64,000 bases of DNA from Halomonas sp. YLGW01 (GTDB lineage Bacteria; Pseudomonadota; Gammaproteobacteria; Pseudomonadales; Halomonadaceae). Numbering within the stretch: the stretch's first letter is position 1; the number at the start of each line of letters is the position of its first letter. The stretch is taken from positions 2,294,001 through 2,358,000 of the forward strand of contig NZ_CP062005.1 of the NCBI RefSeq assembly GCF_014840935.1, written 5' to 3'. The position numbers and the translations under genes are program-made. Below the pieces are notes generated by a model. It made no database searches, was not told the origin of the DNA, and saw nothing but the letters and a program-made list of their open reading frames with translations. This document shows, in pieces, positions 8,733 through 18,230 of this stretch.

Positions 8733-10127
8733 ATGACTACCCCGACCTACGATGTGCTGATTGTCGGTGGCGGCGTTTCCGGCACCGCCCTGCTCTATGA
8801 ACTGGCCCGCTATACCGACCTCAAGGCCGTCGGTCTGGTCGAGAAGTACGATCATGTGGCGATCGTCAACTCCCATGGCCGCAACAACAGCCAGACCATT
8901 CACTGCGGCGATATCGAGACCAACTACACCCTCGAGAAGGCCAAGACGACCAAGCGCACCGCCGGCATGGTGATCAACTTTGCCACCAAGCTGACCCCCG
9001 TCCAGCGCGACAAGGTCGTCTACAAGTACCCGAAGATGGTGCTCGGCGTGGGCGACGACGAAGTCGACTTCCTGCGTAACCGCTTCACCAAGTTCTCCGC
9101 CCTGTTCCCCCACATGAAGCTGCTCGAGCGGGACGACATCGCCGAGCTCGAGCCCAAGCTGGTGGAAGGCCGCCGCCCGGAAGAGCCTATCGTGGCCATG
9201 GGCTCCACCGACGAATACACCGCGGTCAACTACACCACCCTCTCCGAGTCCTTCGTCGAGGAAGGCAAGAAGGCCGCCGACGAGAAGGGCATGGACTTCG
9301 ATGTGCACCTCTCCACTGCCGTCCAGAAGATTCACCAGGAAGGCGACCTGTTCAAGGTCGAGACGCCCAACAAGGGCACCCTGACTGCGCGTTACGTGGT
9401 GGTCAGTGCGGGCGGCCACTCGCTGCTGTTCGCCCACCAGATGGGCTATGGCCTCGACAAGTCCTGCCTGCCGATGGCCGGCTCTTTCTACTTCACGCCC
9501 AAGGTGCTCAACGGCAAGGTCTACACCGTCCAGAACGAGAACCTGCCGTTCGCCGCCGTCCACGGTGATCCGGACGTACTGGTCGATGGCAAGACCCGCT
9601 TCGGCCCCACCGCCCTGATGCTGCCCCTGCTGGAGCGCTACAACGGCAAGACCTTCACGGAATTCCTGAAGGTGCTGCGCCTGGACAAGAACGTGGTCAA
9701 GGCCCTGTGGGACCTGCTCAAGGTGCGCGATATCCGCAACTACATCTTCAAGAACTTCATGTTCGAGGTGCCCTGGCTGCGCGAGCGCCTGTTCCTCAAG
9801 GACGTGCAGAAGATCGTGCCCAGCCTGACCGTCAAGGATGTCAGCTTTGCCAAGGGCTTCGGTGGCGTGCGTCCGCAGTTGATCGACAAGGACAAGCAGA
9901 AGCTGGTCATGGGCGAGGCCAAGATCAACCCCGGCACCGGCATCGTCTTCAACATGACGCCCTCCCCCGGCGGCACCAGCTGCCTGGGCAACGCCGAGAA
10001 GGACATGTACCTGGCGCAGCAGTTCCTCGGCTTCAACATCGACACCGAGGCCTTCGAGCGTGACCTGCTGACCGGTGAAGTACCGCTGACTGACCTGGAG
10101 CGGCCCGAGGCCTCATCGCTGATGTGA
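8733..10127 (+). CDS. mqo: Malate:quinone oxidoreductase, epsilonproteobacterial type
   Basis: Peripheral membrane flavoenzyme expected to oxidise malate to oxaloacetate and pass electrons to quinone. The 464-residue protein has an N-terminal FAD-binding motif VGGGVSGTALLYEL (11-24) and then HGRNNSQTIHCGDIETNYT. It also has the FAVHGDPDV-like segment (PFAAVHGDPDVLVDGKTRFG) and the C-terminal FNMTPSPGGTSC. These segments match the Helicobacter/Campylobacter-type Mqo from memory of the family, not the longer classical E. coli or Pseudomonas Mqo. ATG 8733 is chosen because the domain starts directly after it; GAGAGA lies upstream. An in-frame extension to 8403 is not protein-like. It is monocistronic, with a promoter and hairpin upstream and a strong terminator downstream. 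Substrate specificity is inferred from family. Confidence 0.85.
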   Translation: MTTPTYDVLIVGGGVSGTALLYELARYTDLKAVGLVEKYDHVAIVNSHGRNNSQTIHCGDIETNYTLEKAKTTKRTAGMVINFATKLTPVQRDKVVYKYPKMVLGVGDDEVDFLRNRFTKFSALFPHMKLLERDDIAELEPKLVEGRRPEEPIVAMGSTDEYTAVNYTTLSESFVEEGKKAADEKGMDFDVHLSTAVQKIHQEGDLFKVETPNKGTLTARYVVVSAGGHSLLFAHQMGYGLDKSCLPMAGSFYFTPKVLNGKVYTVQNENLPFAAVHGDPDVLVDGKTRFGPTALMLPLLERYNGKTFTEFLKVLRLDKNVVKALWDLLKVRDIRNYIFKNFMFEVPWLRERLFLKDVQKIVPSLTVKDVSFAKGFGGVRPQLIDKDKQKLVMGEAKINPGTGIVFNMTPSPGGTSCLGNAEKDMYLAQQFLGFNIDTEAFERDLLTGEVPLTDLERPEASSLM

Positions 10128-10145
10128 TCTCGTCCTCCAGAACGC

Positions 10146-10174
10146 AAAATGCCCCGGCCATGCCGGGGCATTTT
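10146..10174 (+). terminator. mqo: Intrinsic terminator of mqo
   Basis: A 13-bp stem AAAATGCCCCGGC with its exact complement and a CAT loop, with the TTTT tail as the end of the right arm, begins 18 bases after the stop. The A-rich left arm makes it potentially bidirectional, so it may also end transcription from the rsd side. Confidence 0.9.
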
Positions 10175-10267
10175 CGTTGGTGCCGCCTGTATCGAGTGCG
10201 GCGCCTGGTGGCGAGAGGGACTGCGCCGGAGGCCGCCTTGACCTCTCAGGTGCTGCTCAAGCGCTGA

Positions 10268-10771
10268 TCAAGAGCTGGTCAGGCCGACCTTCGGCGCCTC
10301 TGGAGGCGGAGAATGCGCGGCATGCAGACGGCCGATTAGCTGATCCTCGAGCTCGAAGCGCGCCTCCAGCCCCCGAGCCAGGCGATCCAGCCAGGCAGGC
10401 AAGCGGTTCAGATAGAACTCGCAACGACTGGGGCTCGCATAGTCGTTGTCGAAGGACAACACCAGCTCCGTGGACATCTCCAGCCGCTCTAGCAGCTGAT
10501 CGGCAATGGTCAGCGCCTCGTCGTCGCCGAAGGCCTTGGCTTCCTCGCGCAGCTGGGGATAGATCTCGAAATGACCGGCACTGATGTAGTCCATCAACAG
10601 CTCGCTGAAGCCATCGATCTGGGATTTCTCCACCGCCTCGAGCGCATCGTTACAATCCTTGCGCAGCGTCACGAAGCGGTCGAGCATCACCCGGCGCTCC
10701 TCGAGCCAGCGATCGATCAGGCGATGCACGCCGCCCCATCGCTCCAGTGCGGTCTTGCAGTCTTCCAGCAT
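10268..10771 (-). CDS. rsd: Rsd/AlgQ-family anti-sigma-70 regulator
   Basis: Small helical protein that binds the housekeeping sigma factor region 4 and lowers its use in stationary phase; the Pseudomonas member AlgQ also affects alginate and virulence traits. The 167-residue product begins MLEDCKTALERWGGVHRLIDRWL, closely matching the start of AlgQ/Rsd, and continues with the conserved FCQxLVDYVSAGHFEIY-like segment (here LLMDYISAGHFEIY). ATG 10771 is fixed by GGGAGG 6 bases upstream; codons upstream of it are not part of the family. It is a single gene, with dsbB 140 bp upstream on the same strand. Confidence 0.92.
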   Translation of the reverse strand: MLEDCKTALERWGGVHRLIDRWLEERRVMLDRFVTLRKDCNDALEAVEKSQIDGFSELLMDYISAGHFEIYPQLREEAKAFGDDEALTIADQLLERLEMSTELVLSFDNDYASPSRCEFYLNRLPAWLDRLARGLEARFELEDQLIGRLHAAHSPPPEAPKVGLTSS

Positions 10772-10910
10772 GATGGCCTCCCAAGCCTGGGCTCTATACC
10801 CCCGAACGGGTTTCCGTTGAGGGTCAGACTCCACCTCCCGCGAGGCCCTGTCAATGCCAAGATCGTGCTGCCCTTGATCCAGCGCAACCCTTTATCAACG
10901 CACGCGCGTT

Positions 10911-11441
10911 TCAAGCAACTGCTTGACGCGAGCGCGCCTTCAGGGAGGCATGCAGCAGACCAAGTGGCGCCAGCGCCAGCAGTAGAAAGCCGATCAGGGT
11001 CCAGCCCGGCAGCGACAGACCGAGCAACCGCGCACCGACCTCGGCGCATTCCCCGGAGCCCACCAGCACCATGTTCAGCACGTCCGCGAGCGGCAGGATC
11101 TCCAGCATGTAATCGAGCCCGGGACCACAGCTTGGCACCTCACTGGGCGGCAGCGACTGCAGCCACAGGTGCCGCCAGGCCAGCCCGATGCCGGCGGCCA
11201 CCGTGACGAGCCCCAAGAGGCCATAGACGGCCCCGCCACGCCCCCGGGGTCCGTGCAGCGCGGCCAGGCCCAGCACCAGGGCGGTGGCCAGTACCGCCAC
11301 CCGCTGGAAGATACAGAGCGGACAGGGCTCGAGGCCCATGACATGCTCCAGGAACAGGGCCACGCCCATCATCAGCACACAGAAACCGAGCCCCGCCAGG
11401 GCCCAGCGGCGCGGGGTCCACGCCTCGAGAAATCGAATCAT
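10911..11441 (-). CDS. dsbB: Disulfide bond formation protein DsbB
   Basis: Inner-membrane protein that reoxidises periplasmic DsbA and passes the electrons to quinones. The 176-residue protein has four hydrophobic segments and both active cysteine pairs: Cys40-Pro-Leu-Cys43 (CPLC) in the first periplasmic loop, and Cys105 with Cys132 (GSGEC) in the second. Length and layout match the family. AAGGA lies about 11 bases before the ATG. The gene reads alone between gshA and rsd; no dsbA is nearby. Confidence 0.96.
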   Translation of the reverse strand: MIRFLEAWTPRRWALAGLGFCVLMMGVALFLEHVMGLEPCPLCIFQRVAVLATALVLGLAALHGPRGRGGAVYGLLGLVTVAAGIGLAWRHLWLQSLPPSEVPSCGPGLDYMLEILPLADVLNMVLVGSGECAEVGARLLGLSLPGWTLIGFLLLALAPLGLLHASLKARSRQAVA

Positions 11442-11510
11442 GCGAAGAACATCCTTGAAGAGAACTGGAGACCAGGGGCCCCGCCCCGTCCGGCGAGGCC
11501 CATCGAGGGA

Positions 11511-13127
11511 TCAGGCCTCGCCGACGGTGCGAGGTTCCAGGGCCCGGGCAAAATAGTGCGCCAGGAAGTCGTCGAAGCCTTCCGGCTCGGCGGCCTCGAT
11601 ATCGCCCTGCTGCTGCAGGGACGTCTCGCGAAGCTCTTCCAACAGGGCCTCGCGGGCACGATCCATGGGCTTGGCGCGCCAGGCCTCGGCCTGCTCCCGA
11701 GCCAATGACAGGGTCGCTTCGACGAAGTCCTCGTCGTGTTCCTGAAGGCGCGCCGCCAGCTGACCGGAAGGCGTCAGGCGGGGATCCTCGAGGCGCGGCG
11801 CCAGGGCGCTCAGCGCTTGTGCATGCCCCTCGCCGCCCTCGATGATATCGAGCAGCTCGGCCACCCCCGCAAGCTCCGAGAATATCGCGCGCCCCCGCTC
11901 GGCCAGACGCTGCGGCCGACCATCGACGATCAGCTCGAGGGCCGGATCCCGACCGCGCTCGACGACGAGCCGGCGATTGTCATCCAGCCGGTCGCATTCC
12001 TCGTCGGAGATCCAGGGACTGTCGGACAGCAGACACCACAAGAGGAAGGTGTCCAGGAAGCGCATCTGCGTCTCGTCGACGCCCAGCGCCAGGAAGGGAT
12101 TGAGATCGAGACAGCGCACCTCGATATACTCGACACCCCGGGCCTCGAGCGCCTGGGTGGGCGTCTCGTCATGGCGCGCCACGCGCTTGGGACGAATGTC
12201 GCTGTAATACTCGTTCTCGATCTGCAGGATATTGGCATTGAGCTGGCGCCATTCGCCGTCCACCTTCACGCCTCGTTCCTCGTAGGCGGGCCAGGGAGTC
12301 GAAATGGCGTGGCGCAGGGTACCGACATAGTTCGACAGGGAGTTGAAGCAGATCTTGAGCTGCTCCTGCACCTTGTTCTGGTAGCCCAGATCCGACATGC
12401 GCAGCGTGGTGGCGTAGTCCGACAGCAGGGTATGGCGGCCATGGCGGCGCAGCTTGTCGGCGGGTGGCTTGCCATCCAGGAAGCTCTCGTCGATGGCCGG
12501 TGAGGCGCCGAACAGGTACATCAGCAGCCAGCTGTTGCGCCGGAAATGCCGGATCAGCCCGAAATAGCGCTGTGAGCGATAGTCGCCCTCGGTGTCGCGC
12601 CCTGCCTGGCGATCCAGCTCCTTGAGCAGCGGCCAGAGATTGTCCGGCAGCGAGACGTTGTAATGCAGCCCGGCGATGGCCTGCATGATGCGCCCGTAAC
12701 GCACGTCCAGCCCCTTGCGATAGACATGCTTCATGGTGCCGACATTGGAGTCGCCATAATCGGCGATCGGCACGCTGTCGTTGCCTGCGAGCCTTGACGG
12801 CATGCTGGCCGGCCAGATCAGCTCATCGCCCAGGTAGCGATAGCTGTAGCGGTGCAGGTCGCCGAGGAAGGCCAACGCATCCGCGGGTCGGCAGTAGACC
12901 GGCGTGATGTATTCGAGCAGCGCCTCGGAGTAATCGGTGGTGATGTACGGATGGGTCAGCTTCGACCCCAGGCAGCGGGGATGCGAGGTCGCCGCGATCA
13001 TGCCGTGGGCATCGGCGCGCAGGCCCTCCTTCTCGATACCGCGCCGCAGTCGGCCGATCACGCCTTGGCGGGCCGGCCCCTTGAGGCGCGAGAGGACGGT
13101 GGCGAGTTGCTCGGACAAGGTGAACAC
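11511..13127 (-). CDS. gshA: Glutamate-cysteine ligase
   Basis: Catalyses the first step of glutathione synthesis, joining glutamate and cysteine with ATP. The 538-residue protein is the E. coli type (class I; E. coli 518 residues). It has GIEKEGLRADAHGMIAATSHP (nucleotide and metal region), LTHPYITTDYSEALLEYITP, GDELIWPASMP, the YGDSNVGTMKHVYRKGL stretch and HYNVSLP. There is no ATG near the conserved start. GTG at 13127 and TTG at 13118 (GGGGTG 6 bases upstream) are both possible; I give the GTG. Codons further upstream do not resemble the family. It lies downstream of tex on the same strand with a 148-bp gap, so it may have its own promoter. Confidence 0.94.
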   Translation of the reverse strand: MFTLSEQLATVLSRLKGPARQGVIGRLRRGIEKEGLRADAHGMIAATSHPRCLGSKLTHPYITTDYSEALLEYITPVYCRPADALAFLGDLHRYSYRYLGDELIWPASMPSRLAGNDSVPIADYGDSNVGTMKHVYRKGLDVRYGRIMQAIAGLHYNVSLPDNLWPLLKELDRQAGRDTEGDYRSQRYFGLIRHFRRNSWLLMYLFGASPAIDESFLDGKPPADKLRRHGRHTLLSDYATTLRMSDLGYQNKVQEQLKICFNSLSNYVGTLRHAISTPWPAYEERGVKVDGEWRQLNANILQIENEYYSDIRPKRVARHDETPTQALEARGVEYIEVRCLDLNPFLALGVDETQMRFLDTFLLWCLLSDSPWISDEECDRLDDNRRLVVERGRDPALELIVDGRPQRLAERGRAIFSELAGVAELLDIIEGGEGHAQALSALAPRLEDPRLTPSGQLAARLQEHDEDFVEATLSLAREQAEAWRAKPMDRAREALLEELRETSLQQQGDIEAAEPEGFDDFLAHYFARALEPRTVGEA

Positions 13128-13275
13128 CCCATGTGATGGAAGGGCGGGGCCGCTGCCCCTCTCTTCGTGCTTGAAAACAAGGGCGAGCGCCATAGGCCTG
13201 ACGCTCGCACGAAACCTGAAACTTGATCGACTGATTATGCGGCCTCGGCGACGGCTTTCAAGCCGCCGCCGGGGC

Positions 13276-15624
13276 TCACTTGCCCTTGCGCTTGGCCTGC
13301 AAGAGGGCGGCGCCGAGCGCCCCCACGGACGCATCACCCTTGGTCTTGGCCTGGGCCTCGGGCTGGCGGCTGGGCTTGCGCTCCCCGCGGCGACGGGACG
13401 TGCCGGCGCCCCCGCGCTCGGCGCCCTCGGCCTCGGGCTCGTCGTCCAGGCGCATCGAGAGGCCGATGCGCTTGCGCGGGATATCCACCGCCATCACCTT
13501 GACCCTAACGATGTCGCCGGCCTTGACCACGCTGCGCGGGTCCTCGACGAAGCTGTGCGACAGCGCCGAGATGTGCACCAGGCCGTCCTGATGGACGCCG
13601 ATATCGACGAAGGCCCCGAAGTGGGTGACGTTGGTGACGCTGCCCTCGAGCACCATGCCGGGTTCGAGATCCTTGAGGGTCTCGACACCCTCCCGGAACT
13701 CGGCGGCCTTGAACTCCGGCCGCGGGTCACGGCCCGGCTTGTCGAGTTCCTTGAGGATGTCGGTGATGGTCGGCACGCCGAAACGCTCATCGGCATGCTC
13801 GGCGGGCTTGATTGCCTTGAGGGTGGCGCTGTCGCCGATCAGGCTCGCCACCTCGCGGCGGCCGGCCTTGGCGATACGCTCGACCAGCGGGTAGGCCTCC
13901 GGGTGCACGGCACTTGAATCCAGCGGATTGTCGCCGTTCATGATGCGCAAAAAGCCGGCGCACTGCTCGAAGGTCTTGGGACCCAGGCGGCTGACCTCGA
14001 GCAGCGCCTGGCGGCTGGTGAAGGCGCCTTCGGCGTTACGACGAGCGACGATGTTCTCGGCGAGCCCCGGGTTGAGGCCCGAGACCCGAGAGAGCAGCGC
14101 GCTAGAGGCCATGTTGAGATCCACCCCCACGGCGTTGACGCAGTCCTCGATCACCGCCTCGAGGCTTCTGGACAGCTGCACCTGAGAGACGTCGTGCTGG
14201 TACTGGCCGACGCCGATCGACTTGGGCTCGATCTTCACGAGCTCGGCCAGCGGATCCTGCAGGCGTCGGGCGATCGAGACGGCGCCGCGGATGGTGACGT
14301 CGAGATCCGGGAACTCCCGGGCCGCATACTCGGAGGCCGAGTACACCGAGGCTCCCGCCTCGCTGACCATCACCTTGCTGAGCTTGCCCCCGCCCAGACG
14401 GCCGATCAGCTCGCCGGCCAGCTTGTCGGTCTCGCGACTCGCCGTGCCGTTGCCCACCGCGATCAGCGCCACACCATGCTTCTCGACCAGCTTGCCGAGC
14501 ACGGCAAGCGACTCGTCCCAGCGGTTCTGGGGCGCATGGGGATAGATGGTGGCGTGTTCGAGGAACTGGCCGGTGGCGTCGACCACCGCCACCTTGCAGC
14601 CGGTGCGAAGCCCCGGGTCGAGGGCCAGGGTGGCCTTGGGGCCCGCCGGGGCCGCCAGCAACAGATCCTTCAGGTTGGCGGCGAAGACGTTGATGGCCTC
14701 CAGCTCGGCACGCTCGCGAAGCCGGCCCATCAGCTCGGTTTCCAGGTGAGTGTAGAGCTTGACCCGCCAGGTCCAGCGCACCACCTCGCGCAGCCAGCGA
14801 TCGGCCGGGCGGCCGTGATCCTGAATACCGGCCTGGCGGGCGATGGCCACCTCGGCCGGGTGCACCGGGGCCTCGTCCTCGCCGGGCAGCTTGAGGGCGA
14901 GCGCCAGCACCCCCTCGTTGCGGCCACGGAACATCGCCAGCGCCCGGTGCGATGGCGCCCTGAGCAGCCGCTCGTCATGCTCGAAGTAATCGGAGAACTT
15001 GGCGCCCTCCTCGCCCTTGCCCTCGATCAGGCGGGCGCTGAGCTCCCCCTCTTCCCAGAATCGCTCGCGCAGGCGCCCGACCAGCTCGGCATCCTCGGCG
15101 AAACGCTCCATGAGAATCTGCTTGGCGCCATCGAGGGCCGCCTTGGCATCCTCGATGGCCGGGGTGTCGCCCTCGGCGGCACGCAGGTAGCCCTGAGCCT
15201 CCTGCTGCGGGTCGAGAGAGGGGTCGGCGAGCAGCGCATCCGCCAGCGGCTCGAGGCCGGCCTCGCGAGCGATCTGTGCCTTGGTACGGCGCTTCTTGCG
15301 ATACGGCAGGTAGAGATCTTCGAGGCGCTGCTTGGTGTCGGCGTCGCGAATCAGCCCGGCGAGCGTGGGCTCGAGCTTGCCCTGCTCGTCGATGGCGGCG
15401 AGCACCGCCTCGCGGCGCTCCTCCAGCTCGCGACAGTAGCGCAGTCGCTCGTCGAGTTGACGCAGCTGGGTGTCGTCCAGGCCGCCGGTGACTTCCTTGC
15501 GGTAGCGGGAGATGAAGGGCACGCTGGCCCCGCCGTCGAGCAGCTCCACCGTGGCCGCCACCTGCTGGGGGCGGACCGCGAGTTCTTCGGCGAGGCGAGC
15601 ATTGATCTTGGCTTGTGCGTCCAT
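13276..15624 (-). CDS. tex: Tex-family S1 RNA-binding transcription accessory protein
   Basis: Cytoplasmic nucleic-acid-binding protein of the Tex/YhgF family, related to eukaryotic Spt6. The 782 residues show the N-terminal helical region and a YqgF-like RNase H fold (LALDPGLRTGCKVAVVD). Helix-hairpin-helix segments follow (VGVDLNMASSALLSRVSGL, FTSRQALLEVSRLGPKTFEQ). A C-terminal S1 domain (about 645-715, GMVLEGSVTNVTHFGAFVDIG) is next, and then a basic tail. Length is typical. AAGGA precedes ATG 15624. A predicted hairpin with wobble pairing (13249-13268) follows the stop, without T-tract. Confidence 0.95.
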   Translation of the reverse strand: MDAQAKINARLAEELAVRPQQVAATVELLDGGASVPFISRYRKEVTGGLDDTQLRQLDERLRYCRELEERREAVLAAIDEQGKLEPTLAGLIRDADTKQRLEDLYLPYRKKRRTKAQIAREAGLEPLADALLADPSLDPQQEAQGYLRAAEGDTPAIEDAKAALDGAKQILMERFAEDAELVGRLRERFWEEGELSARLIEGKGEEGAKFSDYFEHDERLLRAPSHRALAMFRGRNEGVLALALKLPGEDEAPVHPAEVAIARQAGIQDHGRPADRWLREVVRWTWRVKLYTHLETELMGRLRERAELEAINVFAANLKDLLLAAPAGPKATLALDPGLRTGCKVAVVDATGQFLEHATIYPHAPQNRWDESLAVLGKLVEKHGVALIAVGNGTASRETDKLAGELIGRLGGGKLSKVMVSEAGASVYSASEYAAREFPDLDVTIRGAVSIARRLQDPLAELVKIEPKSIGVGQYQHDVSQVQLSRSLEAVIEDCVNAVGVDLNMASSALLSRVSGLNPGLAENIVARRNAEGAFTSRQALLEVSRLGPKTFEQCAGFLRIMNGDNPLDSSAVHPEAYPLVERIAKAGRREVASLIGDSATLKAIKPAEHADERFGVPTITDILKELDKPGRDPRPEFKAAEFREGVETLKDLEPGMVLEGSVTNVTHFGAFVDIGVHQDGLVHISALSHSFVEDPRSVVKAGDIVRVKVMAVDIPRKRIGLSMRLDDEPEAEGAERGGAGTSRRRGERKPSRQPEAQAKTKGDASVGALGAALLQAKRKGK

Positions 15625-15718
15625 GGAGTCCTTGACGTTCGACCGACGAAAGATCGCGACAAGGTATCATAAACGCCGGGGCGTCGCTGCCCGGCGCAGG
15701 GCCGCGCCGGGTCGGGCC

Positions 15719-16216
15719 TCAGGCCGCCACGAAGGTCAGCGCCAGGCCATTGTTGCACCAGCGAAGGCCGGTGGGCTCGGGCCCGTCCTCGAACACATGG
15801 CCCTGGTGGCCACCGCAGCGCGCGCAGTGATACTCGGTGCGCGGCCAGATCGCCTTGTAGTCGACCTGAGTCAGCAGATGGCCCTCCACATGGGTGAAGA
15901 AGCTCGGCCAACCGGTGCCGGAGTCGTACTTCATCTCGCTCCCGAACAGCACCAGGTCACAGCCCGCACAGCGAAACTCGCCTTGACGGGTTTCCTTGTC
16001 CAGCGGGCTCGAGTACGCAGGCTCGGTGCCTGCCTCACGCAGGATATGGAACTGCGCGTCGCTCAGACGCTCGCGCCATTGCGCCTCACCGAGCTCAAGC
16101 ACCTCGATGCCTGCGGCGCGCTCGAGGGCGAGCTTTGGGCGGGCATTGGCCAGGGCGGGAAAGAGCCCCGCCAGGCCGCCGGCGCCGAGCAGACCGAGCA
16201 CATGTCGACGTTGCAT
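15719..16216 (-). CDS. msrB: Peptide-methionine (R)-S-oxide reductase with Tat signal
   Basis: Repairs the R form of methionine sulfoxide in proteins. The 165-residue protein has zinc-binding cysteine pairs Cys83/Cys86 and Cys131/Cys134, SGTGWPSF (99-106) and the catalytic Cys154 in GLRWCNNGLALTF, a variant of the usual RYCINSASL. The N-terminus MQRRHVLGLLGAGGLAG, ending in ALANA, reads as a twin-arginine signal peptide (Arg3-Arg4) cleaved near residue 25, so the enzyme should be periplasmic. GGAGG sits 7 bases before ATG 16216 and fixes the start. It follows pckA's terminator region on the same strand as tex. Confidence 0.92.
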   Translation of the reverse strand: MQRRHVLGLLGAGGLAGLFPALANARPKLALERAAGIEVLELGEAQWRERLSDAQFHILREAGTEPAYSSPLDKETRQGEFRCAGCDLVLFGSEMKYDSGTGWPSFFTHVEGHLLTQVDYKAIWPRTEYHCARCGGHQGHVFEDGPEPTGLRWCNNGLALTFVAA

Positions 16217-16332
16217 AACCACCTCCACAGATGAGACCTCTGGATACCTCGTCGCCACACACCAGATGCCATAGCAGCCGGCGACTCGCGCGACGCCCGG
16301 GCGCCTGAATGCGACCCGGGGAAGACACCCAC

Positions 16333-16357
16333 AAAAAGGGGAAGCCGCGGCTTCCCC
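16333..16357 (-). terminator. pckA: Intrinsic terminator of pckA
   Basis: The palindrome GGGGAAGCC-GC-GGCTTCCCC (16338-16357), read on the minus strand, is followed by TTTTTG. It lies 50 bases past the pckA stop codon. Confidence 0.9.
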
Positions 16358-16406
16358 TCTTCGACCCATGATCGGCGCCGGGGTTCGTCCCGACGCCATG
16401 GGCGTC

Positions 16407-17987
16407 TTATGCCAGTCGCGGACCGGCCTGGACGATCGCCTCGTCGATGCCGGCAAACTTCTTGAAGTTGTCGACGAACTTGGCCACCAGGTCCTGCATC
16501 TGGCGATCGTAGGCGGCGCGATCTTCCCAGGTCTCGCGCGGATCGAGCAGGCTGGAATCGACGCCCGGCACGGAAAGCGGCACCTCGAGGTTCAGGCCCT
16601 CGACGGTGCGGGTCTCGACGTCGCGCAGCATGCCGGACTGGATGGCGCTGATGATGCCGCGAGTGGTGGGAATCGCGAAGCGCGAGCCGCCCTGGCCATA
16701 AGCGCCACCGGTCCAGCCGGTGTTGACCAGGTAGACGCGGGCGTCGTTCTCCTCGACGCGCTTGATCAGCAGATCGGCGTATTCGCGAGCCGGGCGCGGG
16801 AAGAAGGGCGCACCGAAACAGGTCGAGAAGGTCGCCTCCAGGCCTGCCGAGGAACCCATCTCGGTGGAACCGACCTTGGCGGTGTAACCGGACAGGAAGT
16901 GATAGGCCGCTGCCTCCTTGGACAGCACCGAGACCGGCGGCAGCACGCCAGACATGTCGCAGGTCAGGAAGATGATGGCATTGGGCTCGCCGGCCCGGTT
17001 CTCCGGCACCCGCTTCTCGATGTGCTCGAGCGGATAGGCGGCGCGGGAGTTCTGGGTCAGGCTGTCATCGGCGTAGTCCGGGCTGCGGCGGTCGTCGAGC
17101 ACCACGTTCTCGAGCACCGCGCCGAACTGGATGGCCTGCCAGATCACCGGCTCGTTCTTCTCGGAGAGATCGATGCACTTGGCATAACAGCCGCCCTCGA
17201 TGTTGAACACCGTGCCCTTGCCCCAGCCGTGCTCGTCGTCACCGATCAGGTAGCGGCCCGGATCGGCGGAGAGGGTGGTCTTGCCGGTGCCGGACAGGCC
17301 GAAGAACAGCGTGGTCTCGCCATCCTCGCCGACGTTGGCGCTGCAGTGCATCGGCAGCACGTCGTGAGCCGGCAGCAGGAAGTTCTGCACCGAGAACATG
17401 GCCTTCTTCATCTCGCCGGCATAGCGCATACCGGCGATCAGCACCCGGCGCCCGGCAAAGTCGATGATCACCGCCGCCTCGGAATTAGTACCGTCCCGAG
17501 CCGGGTCACAGGCGAAGTTGGCGGCGTTGAGGATGGTCCACTCGTCCTTGGTGGCCGGGTTGTAGGCCTCGGGGCGCACGAACATGGTCCGCCCGAAGAG
17601 GTTCTGCCAGGCCGTCTCGGTGGTCATGCGCACCGGCAGGTAATACTGGGGGTCGGCCCCCACGTGCAGCTCGGAGAAGAAGCTGTCGCGCTCGCCCAGG
17701 TAGGTCTCGACCCGCTCCCACAACGCCTCGAAGGCGGCCGCCTCGAAGGGACGGTTGACGCTGCCCCAGTCGATCTGGGCACTGGTCGAGGGCTCATCGA
17801 CGATGAAGCGATCCGCCGGCGAGCGTCCGGTGCGCGCTCCGGTATTCACGACGAGGGCGCCGTTGTCGGCCAGTCGCCCTTCCCCCCGCAGCAGCGCATG
17901 CTCGATCAGCTCGGCACTGCTCAGGTTGGTGAACTGCTGCTGGCTTTCGGTCGCGTCTACGCGGGAGACGGCTTGGTTCATGGTCAT
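16407..17987 (-). CDS. pckA: Phosphoenolpyruvate carboxykinase (ATP)
   Basis: Converts oxaloacetate to phosphoenolpyruvate with ATP, the entry to gluconeogenesis. The 526-residue cytoplasmic enzyme carries [16 protein letters not shown], the kinase-1a P-loop [14 protein letters not shown], the metal-binding GDDEHGW segment, and [11 protein letters not shown]-like [14 protein letters not shown]. Length is typical of the ATP-dependent family. AGGA lies 8 bases before ATG 17987; an ATG two codons later is also possible. It follows hslO with its own promoter region, a terminator and a palindrome in between, and is separate from the hslR-hslO unit despite conserved order. Confidence 0.97.
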   Translation of the reverse strand: MTMNQAVSRVDATESQQQFTNLSSAELIEHALLRGEGRLADNGALVVNTGARTGRSPADRFIVDEPSTSAQIDWGSVNRPFEAAAFEALWERVETYLGERDSFFSELHVGADPQYYLPVRMTTETAWQNLFGRTMFVRPEAYNPATKDEWTILNAANFACDPARDGTNSEAAVIIDFAGRRVLIAGMRYAGEMKKAMFSVQNFLLPAHDVLPMHCSANVGEDGETTLFFGLSGTGKTTLSADPGRYLIGDDEHGWGKGTVFNIEGGCYAKCIDLSEKNEPVIWQAIQFGAVLENVVLDDRRSPDYADDSLTQNSRAAYPLEHIEKRVPENRAGEPNAIIFLTCDMSGVLPPVSVLSKEAAAYHFLSGYTAKVGSTEMGSSAGLEATFSTCFGAPFFPRPAREYADLLIKRVEENDARVYLVNTGWTGGAYGQGGSRFAIPTTRGIISAIQSGMLRDVETRTVEGLNLEVPLSVPGVDSSLLDPRETWEDRAAYDRQMQDLVAKFVDNFKKFAGIDEAIVQAGPRLA

Positions 17988-18028
17988 GTCGGTGTCCTGG
18001 GCCCGAAGGCGCTTCTCTCTCGTTAGCC

Positions 18029-18046
18029 GGCGCGCGCTGACGCGCC
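18029..18046 (-). other. GC-rich hairpin in the pckA leader
   Basis: GGCGCG and CGCGCC pair around a 6-base loop about 40 bases upstream of the pckA start codon. It lies in the probable 5' leader. A CATAAT-like -10 box on the minus strand near 18126-18131 could be the promoter, with a poor -35. Confidence 0.4.
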
Positions 18047-18136
18047 TTCATATTTTTCGTGCCGGCACCGGTGACAGGTGGTCCTGTTCTATTAGAAAAA
18101 CGGCGCCAGGCGGCTCGCATGGGCGAGCATTATGGC

Positions 18137-18163
18137 AAAAAGGGGCGCCAGGGAAAACGCCCC
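18137..18163 (-). terminator. Intrinsic terminator of the yrfG-hslR-hslO operon
   Basis: On the minus strand, GGGGCG pairs with CGCCCC around a 10-base loop, followed by a run of T. It lies about 70 bases beyond the hslO stop and separates that operon from pckA. Confidence 0.8.
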
Positions 18164-18179
18164 GTTTCGCCATCTTTCG

Positions 18180-18197
18180 TGTAGTTTTTCTACTACA
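18180..18197. promoter_or_regulatory. Palindrome TGTAGT-N6-ACTACA upstream of pckA
   Basis: A perfect 6-bp inverted repeat separated by TTTTCT lies between the hslO stop and the operon terminator, about 193 bp upstream of pckA. The shape resembles operators of central-carbon regulators of the HexR (RpiR) type, but the match is by eye and the distance from pckA is long. Confidence 0.45.
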
Positions 18198-18230
18198 TAG
18201 AGACACTTATGCGACGATGACACATGGCGT

